Source: Bacteroidia bacterium (GTDB lineage Bacteria > Bacteroidota > Bacteroidia > Bacteroidales > Prolixibacteraceae). From it: 64,000 bases of DNA. The notes beneath the pieces were generated by a model that saw only the letters and a list, made by a program, of their open reading frames with translations, was not told where the DNA came from and searched no databases. The stretch spans positions 1 through 64,000 of the forward strand of contig JANYKW010000099.1 of the NCBI GenBank assembly GCA_025358025.1, read 5' to 3'. Positions 10,820-17,974 of this stretch are shown piece by piece. How positions within the stretch are numbered: the first letter of the stretch is position 1; each line of letters starts with the position of its first letter. Both the position numbers and the translations under genes were made by a program.

Positions 10820-11410
10820 ATGAGCGAATATATCAAGGAGTTTAAAAAAACGATTACAGATGAGGAGTTATCAGAACTTCCGCTCTCCTTTTTTGCGGGG
10901 AAAATACACCTGATTGAAAAGGTTGAACAATTAACTGATGCGTTAAATTATTTGAAGAATCAAAAGATTCTTGGGTTTGATACGGAGACCCGTCCTACCT
11001 TTAAAAAAGGGCAGAATCATCAGGTTGCCTTGCTGCAGCTGTCAACAGCCGATGAAGCATTCCTGATCAGAACGAATCTGATTGGCCTGTCACCCGGGCT
11101 CATTAAAATTCTAGCAACACCTGCGATACTGAAAATTGGAGCTGCCATTCGTGATGACATCAAAATATTGCAAAAAATCAGCCCATTCAAACCTGGCGGA
11201 TTTGTTGAACTCCAGGAAATGGTGAAGCTTTACGGTATTGAAAATTTCAGTTTAAAGAAACTGGCCGCAATTGTTCATGGTGTACGAATATCAAAATCCC
11301 AGCGGCTGACAAACTGGGAAGCATCCGTTTTAACAGAACAACAACAAATTTATGCTGCTACCGATGCATGGATTGCTTACATGATTTATATTGGACTCAC
11401 CGAAAATTAA
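10820..11410 (+). CDS. DEDD-type 3'-5' exonuclease domain protein
   Basis: A stand-alone 3'-5' exonuclease of the RNase D/WRN fold, acting on DNA or RNA ends with two metal ions. The three Exo motifs are visible: DTET near residue 54, IGAAIRDDIKIL near residue 112, and YAATDAW near residue 178. The length of 196 residues leaves no room for HRDC domains, so it is a minimal nuclease. The methyltransferase gene starts four bases after its stop, and DUF5063 lies just upstream, which indicates a three-gene run. Confidence 0.88.
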   Translation: MSEYIKEFKKTITDEELSELPLSFFAGKIHLIEKVEQLTDALNYLKNQKILGFDTETRPTFKKGQNHQVALLQLSTADEAFLIRTNLIGLSPGLIKILATPAILKIGAAIRDDIKILQKISPFKPGGFVELQEMVKLYGIENFSLKKLAAIVHGVRISKSQRLTNWEASVLTEQQQIYAATDAWIAYMIYIGLTEN

Positions 11411-11414
11411 TCCT

Positions 11415-12602
11415 ATGCAACCATTGGCCAGCGTCATTTTAAAAAAGGGCAAGGAGGAGTCGATGGAAAGATTTCATCCGTGGGTCTTTTCCGGTGCCAT
11501 CGACAGGATCGATGGTGCGATCGAAGAGGGTGACCTGGTGTCTGTCAGCAGGAGTGACGGAAAAATTATCGGATATGGCCATTGTGCCATTGGTTCTATT
11601 GCAGTAAGGATATTTTCTTTTGGGGTGACTATTCCCGGAGATGATTTTTGGAAAAACCGGGTCGACCAGGCCTATATTCTGCGCCAGCAAACAGGACTGA
11701 CAGATGCTCCCGGCACCAATGTCTACAGGCTGATACATGGTGAAGGTGATGGGATGCCTGGTCTGATTGCAGATTATTACAACGGTACAGTAGTTCTGCA
11801 GGCACATACCGTCGGCATGTGGCTGGTTCGCAAGGCAATAACAGATGCTCTCAAGGCTGTTCTGGGAACAAAATTGATAGCAGTGTATGACAAAAGTGCT
11901 AAAACACTTCCTTTTAAGGCAAATATAGAAGCCAAAGACGGATATCTCTATGGAACATCCTCTGCTGGCGAAGTACTGGAGCATGGCAACCGTTTCCGCG
12001 TAGACTGGCTGGAAGGTCAGAAAACGGGATTTTTTATCGACCAGCGGGAAAACCGCAAACTGCTTGCTTCTTTTGCTCAAGGGAAATCGGTGCTCAACAT
12101 GTTCTGCTATACCGGAGGATTCTCTTTCTCTGCCATGCAGGGAGGTGCTCTGCTGGTTCATTCGGTCGATTCATCTGCAAAAGCCATTGAGCAAACCAAT
12201 GAAAATGTGGAACTTAATTTTCCCGGTGATACACGCCACGAGTCTTTTGTAGCCGATGCGTTCGACTTCATGCAGGAGATCAAGACCAAGTATGACGTGA
12301 TTGTACTGGACCCTCCGGCATTTGCCAAACACCGCAACGCGTTGTCACAGGCACTGCAGGGTTACAAGCGTTTGAACGCTAAGGCTTTTCAACAGATCAG
12401 ACCGCATGGCATACTTTTTACCTTTTCCTGTTCGCAGGTTGTGACCAGGAACAACTTCCGCGAAGCCGTATTTTCAGCTGCTGCGGTAGCCGGAAGGGAG
12501 GTGCGTATTCTGCACCAATTGTCCCAGCCGGTCGACCATCCGATAAATATATATCATCCCGAGGGTGAATATCTGAAAGGATTGGTCTTATATGTAGAAT
12601 AA
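11415..12602 (+). CDS. RlmI-type class I SAM-dependent rRNA methyltransferase
   Basis: Probably methylates a cytosine of 23S rRNA, as RlmI does. An N-terminal PUA-like domain covers about residues 5-75 (FHPWVFSGAID, GDLVSVSRSDG). A linker with TGFFIDQRENR leads to the Rossmann domain with SAM motif VLNMFCYTGGFSF near residue 228 and the catalytic-loop motif VIVLDPPAFAK near residue 297. The length of 395 is normal. The ATG at 11415 fits the family and lies four bases after the exonuclease stop. The TTG at 11391 would overlap that gene. Confidence 0.9.
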   Translation: MQPLASVILKKGKEESMERFHPWVFSGAIDRIDGAIEEGDLVSVSRSDGKIIGYGHCAIGSIAVRIFSFGVTIPGDDFWKNRVDQAYILRQQTGLTDAPGTNVYRLIHGEGDGMPGLIADYYNGTVVLQAHTVGMWLVRKAITDALKAVLGTKLIAVYDKSAKTLPFKANIEAKDGYLYGTSSAGEVLEHGNRFRVDWLEGQKTGFFIDQRENRKLLASFAQGKSVLNMFCYTGGFSFSAMQGGALLVHSVDSSAKAIEQTNENVELNFPGDTRHESFVADAFDFMQEIKTKYDVIVLDPPAFAKHRNALSQALQGYKRLNAKAFQQIRPHGILFTFSCSQVVTRNNFREAVFSAAAVAGREVRILHQLSQPVDHPINIYHPEGEYLKGLVLYVE

Positions 12603-12627
12603 CAATTTCATCTTAGCTATAAATAAA

Positions 12628-13914
12628 TTGAATTTTAAAGATTTTGACTTTACCAGCGATGTCATGGATGGCTTGACCTCCATGGGATTCGAAAAATGCA
12701 CCCCTGTTCAGGAATTTGCCATTCCTGTCATTTTGAAGGGGAAAGACCTGATTGCATGCGCACAGACGGGAACCGGCAAGACGGCAGCTTATCTGCTGCC
12801 AATACTCAATAACATCTCCAGGGAAGGACATACGGGCATGCATACGCTGATCATTGCTCCAACACGTGAACTTGTGCTCCAGATCGACCAGCAGATCGAG
12901 GGATTCTCCTATTTTACCGGAGCTTCCTCGCTGGCTGTTTATGGCGGTGGCGTGGGTGCTGCATTTGACCAGCAAAAGTCGGCACTTGTACAGGGCGCTG
13001 ATATTATTGTAGCGACACCTGGCAGGTTGCTGTCGCACATTAACATGAAATATTCTGATTTCAGCACCATACAGACACTAATTCTTGATGAGGCCGACCG
13101 GATGCTCGACATGGGATTCTTCGACGACATCATGCGCATTATTGGCGAACTGCCTTCGGAAAGGCAGACCCTTCTTTTCTCTGCAACGATGCCACCCAAG
13201 ATCCGACAAATGGCGGGTATGATTCTTAGAAACCCGGAACAGATAAATATTGCGATTTCCAAACCGGCAGAAAACATCATTCAGGCTGCCTACATGGTGT
13301 ACGAAGGTCAAAAAGTTCAGCTGCTCAAAGAGTTACTCAAGGGGAAGACAGACTACAAAAGCGTATTGATCTTTACCTCCCGCAAAGCCAACGTCAACGG
13401 ATTGGTACGCGAGCTCCGGAGAATGGGTTTCTCTGCTGATGGTATGTTGTCTGACCTCGAGCAAAAAGAGCGTGAAGAGGTGATGCTTCGCTTCCGTAAC
13501 CGGGAGACACAGATTCTGGTGGCTACCGATATCGTGTCCCGTGGCATCGACATTGACTCGATCGACCTGGTAATGAACTACGACGTTCCTCGTGATCCGG
13601 AAGATTACGTCCACCGTATCGGACGGACTGCACGTGCCTCGCAGTCGGGTGTTGCTATCACCCTGATTTCCGATAATGATATGCATGATTTCAGGAAGAT
13701 TGAAGAGCTGATAGAACGGGAAATAATCAAAATACCATTGCCTGCAGGAATGGGCAATGGACCTGAATACAATCCTTCCATACGCAGGAGGGGATCAATG
13801 AGACCTTCCGCCAGTGGCAGAAGAGATAATAGTAATCGAACTGCACCTGCCAAGAAGGAGTTTCGGCATAGGGACAGAGGGAATCACCAGGGGCATAGGA
13901 AACAAGGGGAATAA
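12628..13914 (+). CDS. DEAD-box RNA helicase, RhlE-like
   Basis: ATP-dependent RNA helicase of ribosome assembly or RNA decay type. It shows Q-motif GFEKCTPVQ, Walker A AQTGTGKT, PTRELVLQ, DEAD box LDEADRMLDMGF, LFSATMP, ATDIVSRGIDID, and HRIGRTARA, followed by a basic, low-complexity tail of about 60 residues rich in R, G, N and H. No ATG lies between the upstream in-frame stop at 12595 and the Q-motif phenylalanine region, so the TTG at 12628 is the likely start. The stop codon lies inside the arm of the 62-bp terminator repeat. Confidence 0.92.
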   Translation: MNFKDFDFTSDVMDGLTSMGFEKCTPVQEFAIPVILKGKDLIACAQTGTGKTAAYLLPILNNISREGHTGMHTLIIAPTRELVLQIDQQIEGFSYFTGASSLAVYGGGVGAAFDQQKSALVQGADIIVATPGRLLSHINMKYSDFSTIQTLILDEADRMLDMGFFDDIMRIIGELPSERQTLLFSATMPPKIRQMAGMILRNPEQINIAISKPAENIIQAAYMVYEGQKVQLLKELLKGKTDYKSVLIFTSRKANVNGLVRELRRMGFSADGMLSDLEQKEREEVMLRFRNRETQILVATDIVSRGIDIDSIDLVMNYDVPRDPEDYVHRIGRTARASQSGVAITLISDNDMHDFRKIEELIEREIIKIPLPAGMGNGPEYNPSIRRRGSMRPSASGRRDNSNRTAPAKKEFRHRDRGNHQGHRKQGE

Positions 13915-13958
13915 AAAAAAAGCGGAATTCCGCCTTTTTTTTATTCCCCTTGTTTCCT
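13897..13958. terminator. Long bidirectional terminator between convergent genes
   Basis: A 62-bp inverted repeat with 31 base pairs and one mismatch (13921/13934) is centred on gcggaattccgc. It carries an A-run on the left arm and a T-run on the right, so each strand reads as a GC-capped hairpin with U-tract. It covers the last codons and stop of the helicase gene and ends two bases before the stop of the leftward sialidase-like gene. It can terminate both. Confidence 0.9.
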
Positions 13959-13959
13959 G

Positions 13960-15150
13960 TTATTTGATTTTATTCACATCAATGACGATATGTTTAATCG
14001 ATTTTTTTCCGGTTCCGAAAGCATAGGAGTAAGAGATATTGATCATTCCGTCATCGGTTTGGATGAGACAGGGGTAGGAGAAGCTTCCTTTTTTGTCGGC
14101 AGCATATTCAATCACCTCTTTTTTGTACCAGCTGTTGCCCTCATCGTTCGAGAGGTATAGCGACAGTTGATATCGTCCGTCGGAGATGTCATTCCCAAAA
14201 TAGACCCATCTTCCGTCTTTCAAGGCAAAAATTTCGACACTCGCTTCGTTGGGGATTTCTGTCTTTTTGGCCAAAGACCATGATTCGCCATTGTCGTTGG
14301 AGGTACTCATCCAAACACGGCCTGGTGCATCACCGCTATCGCGCATGTAAGCCACTACCTCACCGCTTTTGCGAACTGCCAGTGCTGGCTGGATCGGTCC
14401 TCGCCCCACGATTGGAAGGCTGGGACGCCAGGTTGCTCCATGATCATCAGAGATGGCTACCATCGACATGTTTAGTCCGTCAGAATAGAGCGGGAGCAGG
14501 ATTCTTCCGCTTCCTAGGGTAATCGGCGGAATGCGGGTCATCCAGCCGAAACTGCGTTTCATCTTGTCCTTGCTGGCTTCGATGATCATATCATCGTATT
14601 TTGGTGCGTATGCAGCCCATCCGGCATGCGACGCATCCATCTCCTTAAATTTTTTGATTACTTCGGTAACAAAGCTGTCATCCGGCTTCAGCAGGATATC
14701 GTCCTGCCATTCCCAACTGGGAGCGCCCTCCGCAATGAAGTGGGTGGAGGTGCGGAAACGGAGAATGGAATATTCCCATTTATTGGCTTGTACAGCAACC
14801 CAAAAGAGGAAGAGTTTGCCTTCCTTACTGAGGAAAAGGGTAGGATTGCAATCAGGAATCCCCTTGGTATCGGCCATTAAAAACGGAGCGGACCAAGAAG
14901 TCGCACCTTTTTTCTGACGTGCACCCATGATGCGCACATCGTCTGCCGTACGTTCGCCATTTCCCTGGAACCAGGCTGCCAGAAGGTCGCCATTGGGCAA
15001 CTGCACGATGGAGCTGCCATGGGTGTGTTCGTCCTGAAAAGGGAAAATAATTTCCTGTTGTACAATCGCTTTGGACGTGACCGTATTCTGTGCCCACCCG
15101 CAAATAAAAGTGCCCAGCAATGAGCTGAGTAACATGACTTTTTTGAACAT
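13960..15150 (-). CDS. Secreted sialidase-fold (BNR repeat) glycoside hydrolase
   Basis: A 396-residue exported protein with signal peptide (LLGTFICGWAQ) and a six-bladed propeller. Asp boxes are SDDHGATW, SNDNGESW and SNDEGNSW. The start EHTHGSSIVQLPNGDLLAAWFQ and DVRIMGARQ are typical of the BNR_2 group of sialidase-like enzymes. A canonical sialidase FRIP motif is not seen, so sialic acid need not be the substrate. In pectin degraders, related enzymes act on other acidic sugars, which would suit the surroundings, but this is inference. It is last in a leftward run, 51 bases after the DUF4395 gene. Confidence 0.8.
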   Translation of the reverse strand: MFKKVMLLSSLLGTFICGWAQNTVTSKAIVQQEIIFPFQDEHTHGSSIVQLPNGDLLAAWFQGNGERTADDVRIMGARQKKGATSWSAPFLMADTKGIPDCNPTLFLSKEGKLFLFWVAVQANKWEYSILRFRTSTHFIAEGAPSWEWQDDILLKPDDSFVTEVIKKFKEMDASHAGWAAYAPKYDDMIIEASKDKMKRSFGWMTRIPPITLGSGRILLPLYSDGLNMSMVAISDDHGATWRPSLPIVGRGPIQPALAVRKSGEVVAYMRDSGDAPGRVWMSTSNDNGESWSLAKKTEIPNEASVEIFALKDGRWVYFGNDISDGRYQLSLYLSNDEGNSWYKKEVIEYAADKKGSFSYPCLIQTDDGMINISYSYAFGTGKKSIKHIVIDVNKIK

Positions 15151-15201
15151 GATAAAAATATTAATAGTAGTTGAAATCGTGGGGCAAGGTAAGGATAAAT
15201 A

Positions 15202-15864
15202 TTATTTTGTTTGCTGATGTTTTTCGATGCCAAACAGATCAAATGGTTTTTTGCTGAAATTCTCCTTCAAAAAAGAGATGGTCAGGAAGATGTATCCAAA
15301 AAAGACCAGAACGATCATAATCTGAGCCCAGGAGGTTTTTTGAATGGCCTGTCTGTCTTTTACCTCGCAAACTTCGCCGGGACAGCACTGCGCTTTTTCT
15401 TTGTAGATCAGGGAATAAAATTTGCATCCAAGGCAGATGCCAAAAGCAGATTCAAAGAAAAGGAAAATAAGGCATATAAAACAGATCAGTCCTGTTATCG
15501 GGCTATATGCATTCATCACGACAAGGTGAACGAACATCGTGACTGCCAAAACAATTCCAATGATCCAGGCAAATTTTTTCTGTTTGGCCCCCACATATTC
15601 AGGCGTTTGATTCCGGACAATCAAACGGCCAAGAATCAGGGAAGGTGCAAATTTTGGATTAATCAGTACACGGATTAAGATATCTGTCATAAAGATGACT
15701 ACGGCATACTTCAGCCAGGTAAAGTTCCCTCTGTAAATGACTTCCAGGATGGAGATAAACATCATTAAAAACAAGATCCCTGCGGCGGCCCTTATTTCAC
15801 GTTCATTTAATACCGGGATGGTGTATCCTTCGACTTCTTCTCCGAATTTGAATATCTTGCTCAT
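15202..15864 (-). CDS. DUF4395 membrane protein with cysteine-rich loop
   Basis: A 220-residue protein with about five hydrophobic segments and the N-terminal VNPKF-type region of DUF4395 (here RVLINPKFAPSLILGRLIV). A loop between the last two membrane segments carries the cysteine pairs CLGC and CC plus one more cysteine, a possible metal or redox site. The function is unknown. ATG 15864 (MSKIFKFGEEVEG) is chosen over a more upstream start that would add 19 residues of unlike composition. The gene lies between the sialidase-like gene and the doubled aldolase, and no role in sugar use can be read from it. Confidence 0.75.
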   Translation of the reverse strand: MSKIFKFGEEVEGYTIPVLNEREIRAAAGILFLMMFISILEVIYRGNFTWLKYAVVIFMTDILIRVLINPKFAPSLILGRLIVRNQTPEYVGAKQKKFAWIIGIVLAVTMFVHLVVMNAYSPITGLICFICLIFLFFESAFGICLGCKFYSLIYKEKAQCCPGEVCEVKDRQAIQKTSWAQIMIVLVFFGYIFLTISFLKENFSKKPFDLFGIEKHQQTK

Positions 15865-15969
15865 ATATAATTTTTTTATGTTATTAGGAAATATGTATTG
15901 ATAGCTGGTTAGGATCAACAATCTGTGAATTAATAAAATAAATCTGAATCAGCCCAGGCAATTAAAATT

Positions 15970-17268
15970 TTATTTCAATAAAAATACTTTCCTTAACTCT
16001 TCAACCTGCTCGTTGTTAATGGGGTTGAGATCGCCCAGTGAATAGGACATAATCAGGGATTTGGCGCTGAACTCGGCGACTTCCAGGCGGTCGAAGGTGC
16101 CAAGAAGTTTGTCACCGGTGATCAGTACTGAGTCGTTTTCGATAATCATTGCTGGGGTATTTTCAGAGAGGAGGTTCAGAATCACCTCTGAGCCTGCGAA
16201 ATGTGATCCAAATGGTACATTCGGTACATCCTGCAGAAAGATCCAGCTTTCGGGGATGGTGCGAACATCGAATTTTTTGGCTGTCACACTATAGGTCATC
16301 AGATACGGGGTCTGGGTGAGGATGATGGAGTTGACAAAAGGAAAACGCCTGTAGATCTCCTGATGCAGCCAGGTTGCCCTGCTGGGTATCTTTCCGGTTT
16401 CTCGTTTTCCGTCCCTGATCTGTACAATATCCTCGATTTGAATATCCCAGCGGGACTGGCCGGTTGGAGTGATCAGGAAGTCACTGCCTTTCCAGCGAAC
16501 GGAGACAGTGCCGTAGGAGCTGATCATCAGTCCCTGGCTGCAGGCCCTGTGAACAATCCGCACGATCTCTTCACGGATGGCACGTTCTTCGGAGGGGTGG
16601 TCCACCTCTTTCAGCTCGGGCAAAAGTCGTGGAATCTGGTTTTCAAACTCTTCTATCTGTTTATCCGTAAGGTATTTGGGAGTACCGATGATGTTGCCGT
16701 AGAGGATGGTGCGGGCGCAAAACTCGAGGGTCTCAAATCGTTGAAATGCATCTTTAAGGTTGGTTCCTCCTACCACCGTACCGTGGTTTTCCATGATGAC
16801 AGCCTCGAAGCCCTTTTCGAACTCTTCAGCAATCACCTTACCCAGTCCGACGCTGCCGGGAAGCTGGTATGGAGCATAACCAATACCGCCGCAGATGTTT
16901 TTTGCCTGGGGAATGACATTGGTGTTCGGAATCTGCCTCACGATGCTGAAAGAGACCAGCGCAGGGGGATGGGCATGGATGATGGCTTTGATATCCGGAC
17001 GGCAGTCGTAGATTGCCTTGTGGAAAGGATATTCGGAGGAAGGCTTGTGCCGGCCTTCGATGGTGCCATTGCTACGGATGACCATGATATCGGAGGGACG
17101 GAGTGATCCCTTGTCTATTGCCGAAGGAGTTACCCAGATATCTCCGTTATCGTCTATGATAGAGATATTCCCACCCGAAGTGGTGGTCAATCCACTCCTG
17201 TATATTTTGTCTATGACCATTGTGATCTGGTCGCGCGGATGCATGAGTTGGGTGTCGAGTTTCTTCAT
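15970..17268 (-). CDS. Tandem class II aldolase/adducin protein with inactive-looking second domain
   Basis: Two class II aldolase domains are fused. Domain 1 (about 1-215) keeps GGNISI, the catalytic glutamate in SSEYPFH, the zinc histidines in IIHAHPPA, and the third histidine in MENHGTVVGG. It should therefore act as a metal-dependent aldolase, epimerase or decarboxylase on a phosphorylated sugar. Domain 2 (about 230-432) aligns throughout but has SYGTVS, SRATWLH (Glu to Ala), IILTQTPY (both His lost) and IENDSVLITG (His to Asp), so all key residues are gone. It may be structural or bind ligand. The gene starts one base after the upstream gene's stop, indicating tight coupling. The substrate is unknown. 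Confidence 0.85.
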   Translation of the reverse strand: MKKLDTQLMHPRDQITMVIDKIYRSGLTTTSGGNISIIDDNGDIWVTPSAIDKGSLRPSDIMVIRSNGTIEGRHKPSSEYPFHKAIYDCRPDIKAIIHAHPPALVSFSIVRQIPNTNVIPQAKNICGGIGYAPYQLPGSVGLGKVIAEEFEKGFEAVIMENHGTVVGGTNLKDAFQRFETLEFCARTILYGNIIGTPKYLTDKQIEEFENQIPRLLPELKEVDHPSEERAIREEIVRIVHRACSQGLMISSYGTVSVRWKGSDFLITPTGQSRWDIQIEDIVQIRDGKRETGKIPSRATWLHQEIYRRFPFVNSIILTQTPYLMTYSVTAKKFDVRTIPESWIFLQDVPNVPFGSHFAGSEVILNLLSENTPAMIIENDSVLITGDKLLGTFDRLEVAEFSAKSLIMSYSLGDLNPINNEQVEELRKVFLLK

Positions 17269-17269
17269 C

Positions 17270-17917
17270 TTATTGAGCCTCCATATATTTTATTAGTTCC
17301 ACAATACTTTCCTGCTTCTCATAATTGATTTTGTGATCCTTGACGTATTTTTTGAAAAGGTCGGATTTGTCATCAAAGAGTTTGGATAGTTGTCTTATAC
17401 TTAAAAACGGACTCAATTTATCGTCCTTTTTCAGCAAATATTCTGTATAAGGATTGGTGCCAATTCCTTCGGGCAGCGCAAGCTGATAAATCTGCCCGCC
17501 TGCCATGATGGAGGTATAAGAAGTGGTTGCCGAAGTCTGGGAGGTACCGCCGTAAGCAGCAGGCTTGCCTGGATCGATTAAGCTGCATTTGTGCGCAGCA
17601 AAGAGTTCGTATTTGTTGTGGTAGAGAAGTTCAATAAATTTGTTCTCCAGTGGTAAGAATATCCTGTCATCGATATAAATTGTATCGATCTGATCCACAG
17701 GTCCAATGGCTAGTTTTTTGCCATTGCTGTCAAAGATCATCTCTTCCGTGACGGAGTTGTAATTGAGCATGCTTACGTTCGTTCCGCCTTTTCTCATATG
17801 CACTGTTCCCTTTTTAAATTCAGGGAAAATGTAATGATTGATTTCATTATTCCGTTTCTGGCAAAAAACAGTGGCGGATAATAAAAATAGGATTAGAAAA
17901 AGAAACGTGGTTTTCAT
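17270..17917 (-). CDS. Uncharacterised secreted protein coupled to the doubled aldolase
   Basis: A 215-residue protein with signal peptide (LFLLSATVFCQ) and no recognised domain. The N-terminal half is beta-rich with NHYIFPEFKKGTVHMRKGG, then a S/T/G-rich stretch, and a charged helical C-terminus (LFDDKSDLFKKYVKDHKI). Such proteins recur in Bacteroidota as short hypothetical exported proteins. The stop is one base from the aldolase start, so the two are almost certainly on one transcript even though one product is exported and the other cytoplasmic. I cannot assign a function. Confidence 0.65.
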   Translation of the reverse strand: MKTTFLFLILFLLSATVFCQKRNNEINHYIFPEFKKGTVHMRKGGTNVSMLNYNSVTEEMIFDSNGKKLAIGPVDQIDTIYIDDRIFLPLENKFIELLYHNKYELFAAHKCSLIDPGKPAAYGGTSQTSATTSYTSIMAGGQIYQLALPEGIGTNPYTEYLLKKDDKLSPFLSIRQLSKLFDDKSDLFKKYVKDHKINYEKQESIVELIKYMEAQ

Positions 17918-17974
17918 TGGAATTTCATCTTAAAAAAATAAATATCATCAATATTAGACTGAGTTATCTACCCA

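Noticed and set aside
11439-12161. Minus-strand ORF of 240 codons opposite the RlmI-type gene
   Set aside because: It is a shadow of a conserved methyltransferase with no domain of its own.
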